Shown here piece by piece: positions 1-9,739 of a DNA stretch of 64,000 nt. The stretch is taken from positions 744,001 through 808,000 of the forward strand of contig JANFAH010000007.1 of NCBI GenBank assembly GCA_024663395.1, in the 5' to 3' direction. The notes beneath the pieces were generated by a model that did not search any database, had not been told where the DNA came from, and saw only the letters and a program-made list of their open reading frames with translations. The stretch's first letter is position 1. Every line of letters begins with the position of its first letter. The stretch comes from Pisolithus tinctorius (Eukaryota > Basidiomycota > Agaricomycetes > Boletales > Pisolithaceae). The position numbers and the translations under genes are program-made.

Positions 1-299
1 TCAGTATGAATATCAACTTAGTTCCTACTCCCTCTGTCTCGGTCTTCTGCCTGTCAGAGTTACCTCTGACATTCCATCTGTACTCTCCCTCTGAAATATG
101 AGGGCTGAGATTGTGCAAGGGGGTAGCACATGAGCTAAACCCAATGCCCTCACTCCACTCTGCCTTTGTCTTGGTGGACTTCATCCCTACCAACACTCTG
201 CCAGTCAGAGTTCTGTCCCCTTGAGTCAGACTTGCTTCTGAACCTCTCTCCAGACCTTATATGGTGTCAGAGTTGGTTGGAGTAGGCCCAGACTTGACA
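1..299 (+). repeat. LTR family A, right-hand part
   Basis: This is the R-U5 part of the gypsy-A LTR, cut by the window edge. It starts exactly at the predicted RNA start (agtatgaatat, 3-13) and ends in cttgaca at 299, like the other family A copies at 6702, 13823, 29601, 54364 and 55177. No primer-binding site follows, so it is probably a solo LTR or a fragment. Confidence 0.8.
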
Positions 300-355
300 C
301 TACTACTAACATTTGACTGATGAAACTTCTTTGTGTAGGTTGTCACAGAACTGAC

Positions 356-645
356 TGTTCATATGTGGTGCCTGTGCACCTCATTTTCGCATTTTCTATT
401 TTTAATGTGTTCTCTTCTCACTCTACAGACTTGTAGTGGACACTTAGCTTCGCTCTAAGTGTCCTTGGTTTGCTCTTATTTATTATTTACATTTGTTTAT
501 CATTTTTGCGCACTTACTGCACTGTGCCCAGTGAAATTTTCTTCAGTCTCTTACACTGGGCACAAGGTATGTTTCCTGTATTATTTACTTCAATAGAGTC
601 TCTTACACTGGGCACAAGCGGCCTGAAGTTGTGGTTATCTGAACA
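356..645 (+). repeat. Solo LTR of copia-1
   Basis: A 290-bp copy of the copia-1 LTR, in the same sense as its transcription, beginning TGTTCATATG and ending ATATCTGAACA. A perfect 5-bp target duplication CTGAC flanks it (351-355 and 646-650), so it is a complete solo LTR left by LTR-LTR recombination. It differs at several positions from the two LTRs of the intact element at 1015-6081, so it is older. Confidence 0.92.
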
Positions 646-709
646 CTGACTTCACTAGTCAAAGGGTGCTTTCCATGCATTGATCTAAATGCACAAGTTT
701 CCTCCCATC

Positions 710-868
710 TGTCAAGTCCTGGCCTACTCTGACCAACTCCAATGCTAGACAAGGTCTGGGGAGAGGTTCAGAAGCAAGTCCAACAGAAAAGAACTGAACT
801 CCAACTGGTGGAGTGTTGGCAGGAATGAAGTCTGCCAAAGTAAAGGCAGAGTGGAGTGAGGCACATCT
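710..868 (-). repeat. LTR family A fragment
   Basis: The 3' end of a family A LTR in reverse orientation, starting tgtcaagtcc and breaking off near 868, where transposase-related sequence begins. The bases 300-355 and 646-709 around it hold nothing I recognise. Confidence 0.7.
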
Positions 869-1014
869 ACTGACACAAGTTGATTTGAATAAACTATATG
901 TCATATGACTGCTGCCGAGCACAGGATTCCCTAAACCCCTGTACACATGCAGATATCATAGTCTTAGCACATGAAGATGAGTGTCCAGACCAGGATGGAC
1001 TTGCTCCCCATCCA
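869..1014 (+). pseudogene. KDZ/Plavaka-type transposase relic, segment 1
   Basis: Conceptual translation in one frame gives a run resembling the C-terminal domain of the large transposases common in Agaricomycetes: an INY-x-SYD segment, then QDSLNP, a THADIIVLAHEDE run, and a HPYW start that is completed across the copia-1 insertion. At least one TGA sits where CGA/Arg is expected. The frame resumes at 6087 once copia-1 and one copy of its ATCCA duplication are removed. The family assignment rests on remembered motifs, so the exact subfamily (Plavaka or KDZ) is uncertain. Confidence 0.6.
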
Positions 1015-1304
1015 TGTTCAGATATCCACTTTGCTGAGGCCCTTGTGCCCAGTGTAAGAGACTATTATTGAGGGAAATACTACAGGAGACATACCTTGTG
1101 CCCAGTGTAAGAGACTGAAGAAAATAACACTGGGCACAGAGCAGTAAGTGCGCAAAAATGATAAACAGATGTAAATAATAAATAAAAGCAAACCCAGGAC
1201 ACTTAGAGCGAAGCTAAGTGTCCACTGCAAGTCTGTAGACTGAGAAGAGAACATAATACAAGATAAAATGCGAAAATGAGGTGCACAGGCACCACATATG
1301 AACA
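1015..1304 (-). repeat. copia-1 3' LTR
   Basis: This LTR begins (minus strand) TGTTCATATG and ends ATATCTGAACA. It holds a perfect 10-bp stem hairpin at 1197-1206/1214-1223 and repeated copies of a CTGGGCACAAG-type motif. It appears base-for-base identical to the LTR at 5792-6081. Confidence 0.95.
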
Positions 1305-1313
1305 CTCCCCCCT
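1305..1313 (-). other. copia-1 polypurine tract
   Basis: On the minus strand AGGGGGGAG lies directly against the start of the 3' LTR, the position and composition expected for the plus-strand DNA primer. Confidence 0.75.
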
Positions 1314-1331
1314 GAATGTGCACCTCTGCAC

Positions 1332-3020
1332 TTATGAGCTCCCCCCTGATGAGCCAAGTCCAAGGGCCTTGCAGAACTCCATGACTTTGGGCTTAGGTAG
1401 CGCTTTTGTGAGTAGGTCAGCTGCCTGGGAGGCAGTAGGAATGAAAATGGGCGAAATAAGCTTGTCCTGGACCGCATCCCTGAGCCAGTAGTAGCACAAG
1501 TCCAACTGCTTCATCCTCCCATGGTGTTCTGGATTTTTCGCCACAGAAATTGCGGATTGGTTGTCCATCAGCAGGGTGGATGGTCCAGGAAGTGAAAATC
1601 CGATTTCTTTGAGCAGATTTCGCATCCACTTGATTTCCTTGCCTGCTTGGACAGCTGCCATGTACTCTGCCTCAGTGGTGGACAAAGCGACCACTCCCTG
1701 CAGCTTGGAACACCAAGATACTGCCCCAGTGCCCATCTTTACCACATATCCACCAGTAGATCGCCCAGAGTCCTTGCAGCCACCATGATCTGCATCAGTG
1801 AAGGTGATAAAAGGCTCTGAAGTCGAAAGATCAGGGGAATAAGTGAGGGAATGGTCAAGGGTACCCTTGAGATAGCGCATGAGGTGTTTTACAGCTAGCC
1901 AGTGAGCCCAACCTGGATTAGAGTTGAATCTGGCAAGGACTCCAACAGTGTAGGCGATGTCTGGGCGAGTGGTAGTGGCTAGGTACATCAGAGCACCTAC
2001 AGCAGAGAGATAAGGGACATTGCGCATAGTTTCGACTTCCTGAGGAGTCTGGGGAGCTTGCTGGCGAGATAGACGAAGATTTGGCTCCATTGGAGTCGAA
2101 ATAGGCTTGCAATCAGCCATTCCAAATCGCTCCAAGATATCTATGCAGTATTGGCGCTGGGAGAGCGAGATCGAGCGATTGGGGCGGTCCCTGTCTATTT
2201 TAATGCCTAGCAGCTGAGTTGTAGGGCCCAGATCGCGAATTTTGAAGTGTTGGCTGAGTTGGGAGACAAAGGAGTCAATGGCAGCTTCAGATTTCGATGC
2301 AAGAGTCATATCATCGACAAAAACTGGGAGGATAATGGTGACACCATTTTTGGAGTAGATATAGATGCTGGCATCAGAATAAGTTTGTCGGAAGTCGAGG
2401 GACTCGAGTACAGTGCGCATCTTCTTGTTCCAGCGGTTTCCGCCCTGTTTACTGCCATAAATCGCTTTTTGGAGCAGGCACACCTGAGATCTGGGGTTTC
2501 CCTCCACAAATCCTTCTGGTTGTGCCATATACACTTCGCAATCCATCTCCCCATTCAGGTAGGCATGGGAGACATCCACAGATCGCAGGTGTAGGTCCTG
2601 TAGCGCAGCAACAGCCAGGATGACTCTGATGGAAGAAAGACGAGCTGTAGGAGCGAAAACCTCGAGATAATCGAAGCCAGGGCACTGGTTATACCCCTTG
2701 GCGACCAATCTAGCCTTGTAGCGATCGATAGAGCCATCAGCATTGCGCTTGACTTTGAAAACCCACTTTGAGCCAATAACCTTGCTCCCAGGAGGCCTAG
2801 GGATGAGTTTCCAAGTCCCATTACTCTGGTGAGCAGCTAACTCTTCTAGGGCAGCTTCTCGCCATTTTTCTGCATCAGGGCGCTTCATGGCCTCAGCATA
2901 AGTAAGTGGTTCATCAGGGAGAGCTGCAGACATGGCCAGCTCATCATCACTGTCATCCTCATCAACTACATCATCCAACTGCGCAGGGGAGAGTTTCCAC
3001 CACTCCCTAGGTTTCTGTCT
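1332..3020 (-). CDS. copia-1 reverse transcriptase and RNase H (3' half of polyprotein)
   Basis: This is the downstream part of the copia-1 polyprotein; a first ATG lies at 2978 (548 codons), but the same frame is open back to the TGA at 3021-3023. The RT domain has the copia W-K-L-I-P-R-P opening, the K-A-R-L-V-A-K-G-Y motif and the catalytic FVDDM box about 220 residues after that ATG. The RNase H domain follows, with TDAD, STTEAEY and MDNQSA carrying the acidic residues and an AADLLTK end. Start choice is uncertain: in a functional copy it would be translated as part of the single polyprotein, not from 2978. Confidence 0.93.
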   Translation of the reverse strand, partial: RQKPREWWKLSPAQLDDVVDEDDSDDELAMSAALPDEPLTYAEAMKRPDAEKWREAALEELAAHQSNGTWKLIPRPPGSKVIGSKWVFKVKRNADGSIDRYKARLVAKGYNQCPGFDYLEVFAPTARLSSIRVILAVAALQDLHLRSVDVSHAYLNGEMDCEVYMAQPEGFVEGNPRSQVCLLQKAIYGSKQGGNRWNKKMRTVLESLDFRQTYSDASIYIYSKNGVTIILPVFVDDMTLASKSEAAIDSFVSQLSQHFKIRDLGPTTQLLGIKIDRDRPNRSISLSQRQYCIDILERFGMADCKPISTPMEPNLRLSRQQAPQTPQEVETMRNVPYLSAVGALMYLATTTRPDIAYTVGVLARFNSNPGWAHWLAVKHLMRYLKGTLDHSLTYSPDLSTSEPFITFTDADHGGCKDSGRSTGGYVVKMGTGAVSWCSKLQGVVALSTTEAEYMAAVQAGKEIKWMRNLLKEIGFSLPGPSTLLMDNQSAISVAKNPEHHGRMKQLDLCYYWLRDAVQDKLISPIFIPTASQAADLLTKALPKPKVMEFCKALGLGSSGGSS

Positions 3021-5633
3021 TCACCTTGGAGGCAATCTGGCGCCAATTCCGATGGGACTGGGAGGTCTAGGAGGTGGTGAAGGTGATGGAGTGTGAGGAG
3101 GCGCTGGGACGAGCTCTGGAGCAGCAATTGGAGGTGGGATGGGATCTGGATCACCTGCTGCCAGGTCTTCATCTCCCCCCTGATCCAGATCATCATCAGA
3201 CTCGCTTTCAGAGTCCAAATTTCGTTGTGGATGATAGATATCAGTGGCAGGAGGTTTTTGATTGTCAGGTAGAGGGGTGAATGAGGTTGAGGGAGGGTTA
3301 GGAGGGATAGGCACAGATAGCGAAGGTGTAGAAGGGCGAGAAGCTAGAGGGAAATACCTCTCATCGAAATCAGCCCTTTCTGAGATGACTGTGCGCTTTG
3401 TGGTGGGATTGTAGAATTTCCAGCCTTTGTAGCCCTCAGGGTAGCCAATAAATACACATTTCTCCATGTGTGGATCTAGAGGTCGCCTCTTGTCTCTCTG
3501 GATGTGTACATAGGCTGTACAGCCCCAGACTCGAAGGTGGGAGAGGTCTGGCTTCTGTCCATGCCATAGTTCATATGGGGTCGCATTTGGGACAGCTTCA
3601 GTGGGGCACCTGTTCCATACATGGACCAGGGAAGCGAGGCATTCACCCCAGAAGGCTTTGGGGAGTCCAGATTCATCCAGCATCGCAGTAACTCGCTCTG
3701 CAAGCACCCTATTAGCTCGTTCTGCCACTCCATTCTGCTGTGGGCGATTCCTGACAGTGTGCTGGCGCAGGATGCCACACTGGGTGGTGAAATCGATGAA
3801 GGAGTTGCTCATATACTCTCCTCCTTTATCATCGCGCAAAATCTTGATTTTTCGTTCGCTCTGGTTCTCTGCAAAGGCCTTAAAGGTCTTAAAGGCTTCG
3901 AACACCTCTGATTTCGCTTTGATGGGCAAAACGAAGCGATAGTGCGAATAATCATCGATAAAAGTCACCCAGTGTTTGTATCCAGAGAAGGAGGGGTGAC
4001 CCACAGAGTGCACATCGCTGTGGACGAGTTCTAGGGGCCTGGAGGCACGAGTGGACGAGCTGGGGAAGGGATTTGCATGCATTTTACCAGCCAGACAGGG
4101 TTCACAGACTGGGTCAGGTGTAGCCTTGCTATCCAAGGACATACCAGTGACTAGCTGGCGCTCCAGGAGGGTTTTAACACCTATGAGATTGTGGTGGGCA
4201 AGTCTCCTGTGCCACAAGTCCAAATCCAGGGGCAAAGTCGTCGCAGCAGAGGCATATTCACTGAGGGGAACAGTGTCACCCTCCAGGAAAGCGGAGTTGT
4301 TGTCCAAAATTCTTGCAACGAAGAGGGTAGGGCCAGGTCGCTGCCTGAAGCACATTTGCGAAGAATCAATGCTTACAGTGAAGCCCTTGTTGCGACAGAG
4401 ATATATCACAGATAGTAGATTATTCCTCAGGTCAGGGACATGTAGGACATTGCTAAATTCCACAGGACGACGTTTCTTACCCCCCACCACAGGCTCAAAC
4501 ACTACTGACCCCACCCCAGCTGAGTAGACAATTTTGTTGTCTGCTAGATGCACTGGAACGCATTTTTGGCTGTAATTTCGCAGCCAGTGTCGATGAGGCG
4601 TCATATGAGAAGTGGCGCCTGTATCTGCGTTCCAATGGACGTCAGCATCGAGCTGGAGGGGGCAGAGAGGAGAGGAGGGGTCAAGGGAACGAAAACTTGC
4701 ATTTCCTGCGAATTCTACCGCTTGGGATGCGCTCTGGTTTGGTGAGGAGGTTGATGGCGCTGTCCCAGTTGCTGGGGAGGAAGCAGACGAAGTAGAGGCT
4801 TGATTTGCGGTGTTAGCACTCTTCTTGGTCTTCTTATTCTTCCTAGAGCGATAGAAAGCCTTTGATCTCTCCAGGTTTTGACACTTGTGGACACAGTGGT
4901 CTGTATAATCACAGAACGAGCAGGGCGACGAAGCTGGGCATTTCCAATTGGCGGAGGAGGTATATAGTGCGGTGTCGGATGTCCCTGCATCAGGACGACG
5001 TTTGCGCTGCGATTCTTCGGCCAGGAACGCTTCTTTGAGTTTGTCCTTGTCCAGAGATTGGAACAGGAGGAGAGAGGAGGCAAAATGAGAGTAATCTTCG
5101 CCTAGAGAGCGCACCATAGCCATGCAGACAAGCTCATTGTCCATATCCTTGATGGAGTATGGACTAGTAGAGTCCTTGGGGCGCAATTCTTGAATTCTAG
5201 ACATAGAATCTTCGATTCTAGCGATTAGGGAGCTGAGGGACTCATCTGGCTGCTTCCTGATCGAAAAGAAATCATCCCAGGCATTAAAACGAGCTCCAGG
5301 GCGCTGCTGGAGGTGAATGGAGGCTAGAGTCGACCAGATTTGCACTGGGTCGTCCTGTACAGCATCCACATGCGTCCTCTGCTCGCTAGAGAGGGCCAGG
5401 TAGAGTTCTCCTGCCGCTTTGTCCGCTCTGAGGTCCCATTTGGCTCTAGCTTCGGTTTTGGACTCATCAGGGCGCTTTTCAGTGCCACTGACAATAGTCC
5501 AGAGGCCTTTGGTGCGCAGGAAAGCCTTCATTTCGCCTTTCCAGGTGTTGTAGTTGGAAGAGGTGAGCTTTGTCACAGAGAACGACGAGTTGGAGTGGTC
5601 TTCAGCCATTAGGGCGAGTTTCAAGGGAATCAA
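3021..5633 (-). CDS. copia-1 Gag-protease-integrase
   Basis: 870 codons from ATG at 5633 (a second ATG nine codons in is as good). In order: Gag; a CCHC zinc knuckle of form CX2CX4HX4C around residues 237-250; the retropepsin active site DTGA near residue 338; the HHCC gag-pre-integrase domain around 478-515; and the integrase catalytic triad as HSD (~538), RDDKGGEY (~602) and QNGVAERAN (~640). A proline/serine-rich linker ends at a TGA at 3021. The frame after this stop is the same as that of the RT half and reads straight into a PREWWKLSP segment, so one UGA interrupts an otherwise open 1434-codon frame. Either a CGA-to-TGA mutation or readthrough could explain it; mutation is simpler. Confidence 0.94.
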   Translation of the reverse strand: MIPLKLALMAEDHSNSSFSVTKLTSSNYNTWKGEMKAFLRTKGLWTIVSGTEKRPDESKTEARAKWDLRADKAAGELYLALSSEQRTHVDAVQDDPVQIWSTLASIHLQQRPGARFNAWDDFFSIRKQPDESLSSLIARIEDSMSRIQELRPKDSTSPYSIKDMDNELVCMAMVRSLGEDYSHFASSLLLFQSLDKDKLKEAFLAEESQRKRRPDAGTSDTALYTSSANWKCPASSPCSFCDYTDHCVHKCQNLERSKAFYRSRKNKKTKKSANTANQASTSSASSPATGTAPSTSSPNQSASQAVEFAGNASFRSLDPSSPLCPLQLDADVHWNADTGATSHMTPHRHWLRNYSQKCVPVHLADNKIVYSAGVGSVVFEPVVGGKKRRPVEFSNVLHVPDLRNNLLSVIYLCRNKGFTVSIDSSQMCFRQRPGPTLFVARILDNNSAFLEGDTVPLSEYASAATTLPLDLDLWHRRLAHHNLIGVKTLLERQLVTGMSLDSKATPDPVCEPCLAGKMHANPFPSSSTRASRPLELVHSDVHSVGHPSFSGYKHWVTFIDDYSHYRFVLPIKAKSEVFEAFKTFKAFAENQSERKIKILRDDKGGEYMSNSFIDFTTQCGILRQHTVRNRPQQNGVAERANRVLAERVTAMLDESGLPKAFWGECLASLVHVWNRCPTEAVPNATPYELWHGQKPDLSHLRVWGCTAYVHIQRDKRRPLDPHMEKCVFIGYPEGYKGWKFYNPTTKRTVISERADFDERYFPLASRPSTPSLSVPIPPNPPSTSFTPLPDNQKPPATDIYHPQRNLDSESESDDDLDQGGDEDLAAGDPDPIPPPIAAPELVPAPPHTPSPSPPPRPPSPIGIGARLPPR

Positions 5634-5775
5634 GCGAAGAGGGAATGGATGGGGTGAGTCTTGATGCTGGGATGCAATGAAAATGCGATAGAGCGCGAGG
5701 AAGTGGGTGTGGCAGGTCGAAACTGTGCGCAGAGGTGGATGACGTGTCGTATGACGTGTCTGGAGAGTCCTAGAG

Positions 5776-5791
5776 CGCGGGGCTCATAACC
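5776..5791 (-). other. copia-1 primer-binding site for initiator tRNA-Met anticodon arm
   Basis: The plus-strand sequence CGCGGGGCTCATAACC abuts the 5' LTR. It reads like the anticodon arm of eukaryotic initiator tRNA-Met (GGGCTCATAACC with CAT as anticodon), so the element RNA would pair with this arm rather than with the tRNA 3' end. This is the half-tRNA priming described for Drosophila copia and yeast Ty5. The same motif adjoins the LTR of copia-E at 25638-25650. Confidence 0.82.
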
Positions 5792-6081
5792 TGTTCAGAT
5801 ATCCACTTTGCTGAGGCCCTTGTGCCCAGTGTAAGAGACTATTATTGAGGGAAATACTACAGGAGACATACCTTGTGCCCAGTGTAAGAGACTGAAGAAA
5901 ATAACACTGGGCACAGAGCAGTAAGTGCGCAAAAATGATAAACAGATGTAAATAATAAATAAAAGCAAACCCAGGACACTTAGAGCGAAGCTAAGTGTCC
6001 ACTGCAAGTCTGTAGACTGAGAAGAGAACATAATACAAGATAAAATGCGAAAATGAGGTGCACAGGCACCACATATGAACA
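5792..6081 (-). repeat. copia-1 5' LTR
   Basis: 290 bp, ending at 6081 and followed by the ATCCA duplication. It carries the promoter for the element, transcribed leftwards. Confidence 0.95.
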
Positions 6082-6086
6082 ATCCA

Positions 6087-7614
6087 TACTGGTATGCCCA
6101 CATCATCAGCATCTTTCACACTACAGTAAAATACTGTGGGATGGACTCAACAAATACATGTCCCCAATGCATAGACTTTCTCTGGGTTTGCTGGTATGCT
6201 CATGATGCACAACACAAATCTGGCTGGCATGCAAAACATCTTCACCATATCAGCTTCTTTAATGTGAACAATGATCCAGACAATGCATTTGGCTTCCTCG
6301 ATCCTTGTCAAGTTATCCAAGGTGTCCATCTCATTCCTGCATTCATGTATGGTGGCACATGAGAGTTGCTCCCATTTTCCATCGCTTGCCCTGTACCTGA
6401 GAAAGACAAAGACTGGTTCTGGTACTATGTAAACATGTAAGTGTTAACAGTGTAATTTCATACATATCTCATAATTTACTACAGATTCTGTGATTGTGAT
6501 ATGATAATGTGATTCCATGGTGGAGGGATTGGTCACAAATCAATGTGCTCAGCAACCAACACATTCCTTGATGACCTTGACACCTTGGATTGACAGGGTG
6601 ACTTGGGTATGACTGAAACTGTGGCAGACAATGATGAGGAGGGTGGGAATGAACATGCTGTGCCAGATGATGATGAAGAAGCTCTCAGTGATCCAGATGA
6701 ATGTCAAGTCCAGGCCTACTCTGACCAACTCTGACACTAGATGAGGTCTGGGGAGAGGTTCAGAAGCAAGTCTAACACAGGAGAGCAGAACTCTGACTGG
6801 TGGAGTGTTGGCAGGAATGAAGTCCACCAAGACAAAGGTGGAGCAGAGTGAGGGCATTGGGTTTAGCTCATGTGCTACCCCTTGCATGATCTCAGCTCTT
6901 GTATTTCAGAGGGAGAGGACAGACAGAAAGTCAGAGGTAACTCTGACAGGCAGAAGATGGAGACAGAGGGAGTAGGAACTAAGTTGATATTTGTACTGCA
7001 GAACAGCAGAGTATGGTACATGCTTTTATACTACTATGGAGGTACAGTCATCAGAATTGGAACTGACAAATGGAGACTCATAAAATTTCAAGTAGAACTT
7101 CCTAGATGATGAATGAAGGGTAGATGGAGGACATATGAATGGGTAACATAGAACATCCCAAAAAGGGAACAGTCCAGGTGCTGGACCATGCAGTGCATGC
7201 ACTGCAGAGTACCTGGCTGTGCACTGTCAGGGAGAAGTCCAAAGGGTAGTCACATGACTCCTCAGAGAACAGTCTGCACAGTCTGGTAGGAGAGCAGTAC
7301 AAGTCTGACAGCAGTTGGAGCAGAGATGGTTTGTAAACAACAGAAGGTGGGCAGAGTTGGTGTGGAGTGAGTGAATGACCAGCAGAAATGGGTGTGGAGT
7401 GAGTGAGGACTTAGAATGAACACATGGTCATGACAATGAAGAAGATGACTTCAGCTATGGTGGCCTGGAAGAGTGGCTCAATGATGAAGTGAATGACATA
7501 GATGATGTTGATGATTGCAAGCTGGGAGAAGATGATCTAGGAGCAGAAGACAGCAAAGGTGCAGGGGATGATGGTGAGGTTGACATGGAAGGTTTTGCTC
7601 TGTTGTAGTCTCAC
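6087..7614 (+). pseudogene. KDZ/Plavaka-type transposase relic, segments 2 and 3
   Basis: Continuation of the relic at 869-1014. Exon sequence from 6087 gives YWYAHII, then a run containing AKHLH, GFLDP, GVHLIPAF and EKDKDW...YYVNM, interrupted by a 5'-GTAAGT...CTACAG-3' intron (about 6437-6484), followed by a D-x-DMIM-x-FHGGGIGH motif. An acidic tail follows, cut by the solo LTR A at 6702-7435 and resumed in frame at 7441 (EDDFSYGGLEEWL), ending at TAG near 7612. Several TGA codons replace Arg codons. The VN-x-F-x-DRDM...GGGIGH-type ending is typical of large Agaricomycete transposases. No functional product is expected. Confidence 0.65.
6702..7435 (-). repeat. Solo LTR A
   Basis: 734 bp, from TGTCAAGTCC to CATGACA, with a perfect duplication ATGAA (6697-6701, 7436-7440). 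Removing it restores the transposase acidic tail in frame, so the insertion is later than the gene. Confidence 0.93.
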
Positions 7615-7639
7615 TGAACACTGTGCATCTTATTGTCCT

Positions 7640-7925
7640 CATTTTCGCTTTTTTGCACTGAAGTCCCTTGTTCTTACAATGTCCTTACAAGGTTATTATG
7701 AATGTATGTGATCACCTTGATACAAAAGTCTTATGATATGAAGTAATTACAAGGTGGTTGTAAGGTGCTACAATGGTGTATTGGCCTTGCCAAGGCTGCA
7801 AGGCACTTGTAATGCTTTTGCAATGTGGGGTTGCTTTCTTGTATGGTCCTTACAATTACATTACAAGTGTATGCATTCATCTGGCCAAAATGCTACACCA
7901 ATACTAGGCAATACAAGTGACTTGT
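7640..7925. repeat. Cluster of CTTACAA / TTGTAAG motifs
   Basis: Directly after the transposase relic, the heptamer CTTACAA, its complement TTGTAAG and one-base variants recur many times on both strands. Short subterminal repeats downstream of a transposase gene are typical of CACTA-like DNA transposons, so this may be the 3' end of the element. I could not fix a terminal inverted repeat. Confidence 0.45.
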
Positions 7926-9466
7926 AAGTTGCAAGTTTTTGGACATTTTGCTGATGCTACATGGTTCTGTTGTCCACCTTGTTCATGCTACACCCCCCCT
8001 CCAAATGACATTGTCCCCATTACTACTGCCTGATAGATGTTCTCCTTGCTGATACTACTTCTTTGGCACCCACCTCTCTTCCATCCATGACGAAATCTAT
8101 AAACCAGCCCCAAACATGTGGCCCCTCATTGTGACCCCATGATTCTGATAATTGATAAAAGCAAAGAATATGTGGGAGACCCTAGTGGTGATGCAGCTCA
8201 TCAAGGCACAGAGGTGTGTCAAAAACAGGTAGTATGGCTTAGTCATGAACTGAGCAGCAGGCCCTGGGACCTCCATAGAAAGATTGTTGGGCCAAAATTT
8301 TGGACAGTTTCACATGATGCAAGCAGCAAGTTGATGCTCACTTTTCCAATGGCTACAGGCCTTCAACCAGGATGACCACTGTATCAATACTATGCCTTGT
8401 TCCCATCCTTGTACATGCTGTCTGAGTTGGACCTTCTGAATCAATTCTGATGGGCTACAGACCGTACCTTTGATGAAAACAACATGTTCTAGCCATGTTC
8501 AGGATGAGAGTGGTTGTAGTCATGCATGCACACTGTAGAGGTGCATCCCAATTTCAATCTGAAGAGCTATGACACACTATGTATGTGTAGAAAGCATTGC
8601 TTGAGTATATTGATGCATTACTAGATGGCCTGTGATTTATGTGATGGATGGCTGCAGGGTCCCACATGTACAAGCTAAGTGAATTACATCACAAACCACC
8701 ACTAACATGGCCACTCAACATTGAGATATTGAGAAACTACAGGGGAAGAAAGTATGAGAAAGAGGAAAATGGGATGATCAGTTTTCATCCTGCCCAGGCC
8801 AACACACTTTGCAGTCACACCACTCACTAATGGTGATCCCTGAATATTGCGCCAACCAGCAGACCTGTGGTGTCATGGATCTAGGCTTCAAAGTAGGGAA
8901 ACCCCATGTTGCAAGCTATAACATCCATTTTTCAATGACAATCATGTCCACACTTTTTTGCAGTGCATCTAGACACACTACATTGAGAGGTGAGGCACAT
9001 GTCTGCTAAATATTTGGGGTCATCATACTGTCATAGTAGGTGTGGTGGAGCCAGTGGCAAGGGCATGCTTGATGTATGGATAAAACCAAAGACATGACAT
9101 CACCAAAATGGAAGAATAGAAAATGTGTAGAAATTGGAGATCTCAATCAGTGTCAGAGTACTACTGCTGACATATGTTCTTGGACACCATCAGGCCAGGT
9201 CTGCAAACTCTTTGTCCTCAATGGTCATGTGCAGTTTCCTTTTTTTTGGGAGGGGACAGGGGGGAGGGAACTGGATGTGTTGGGGTTCTGGCATTTTATT
9301 TGTTATGTCAGGAAGTGTCACACAGATGACCATTGACAGTAGCATGTGCTGCTTGTGTATTGACACTGCTGGGGCCAGTGATGACATTGCCATCAGTTAT
9401 GAGTTGATGAGAATATATGCTGGACCATGTTACTACACATGAGGAATTTACTGCCAAGTCTGTGTA
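7926..9466. other. Unassigned, degenerate sequence
   Basis: No LTR, no recognisable domain and no long open frame. Short plus-strand frames (8118-8375, 8809-9009, 9076-9336) look like decayed coding sequence with scattered stops. This is probably the remains of an old element that I cannot name. Confidence 0.4.
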
Positions 9467-9471
9467 CCCTA

Positions 9472-9739
9472 TTTTGAGAAGGGACCAAGGTTGCAGGGCA
9501 AACTAGAGTGTGAAAACTCAGTCATTGAAGTAGGATGAAGTCTTTATTATTAACCAACCTAGACTGTGAAAACTACTCAAGCTGGTAAGTAAAAGTAGGG
9601 TAAAATACCAGTAAGGAACATTACCTCAGTCTTTGAAGCAGGACAAAGTCTGAGGTACAAGGAAAAATGAAGTGGCTAAAATGTATGGAATTATTACATA
9701 AGCAGTACTCACTTTACAGAACAGCAGTATGTTCCAACA
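9472..9739 (-). repeat. copia-E 3' LTR
   Basis: 268 bp ending (plus strand) in gttccaaca. It is very similar to the copy at 25651-25918 but has diverged at many CpG-type sites. Unusually, the outer end reads TTTTGAG, not TGAG, when the duplication is taken into account. Confidence 0.85.

Larger units (their letters stand above)
1015..6081 (-). mobile_element. copia-1, intact Ty1/copia retrotransposon
   Basis: A complete 5067-bp element on the minus strand. It has two 290-bp LTRs that read as identical, a 5-bp target duplication ATCCA (1010-1014 and 6082-6086), a primer-binding site next to the 5' LTR, a polypurine tract next to the 3' LTR, and one long gag-protease-integrase-RT-RNase H frame (copia domain order, integrase before RT). 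It is CpG-rich compared with its surroundings. It lies inside the transposase pseudogene. Identical LTRs and a perfect duplication point to recent insertion; its only visible defect is one in-frame TGA. Confidence 0.96.
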
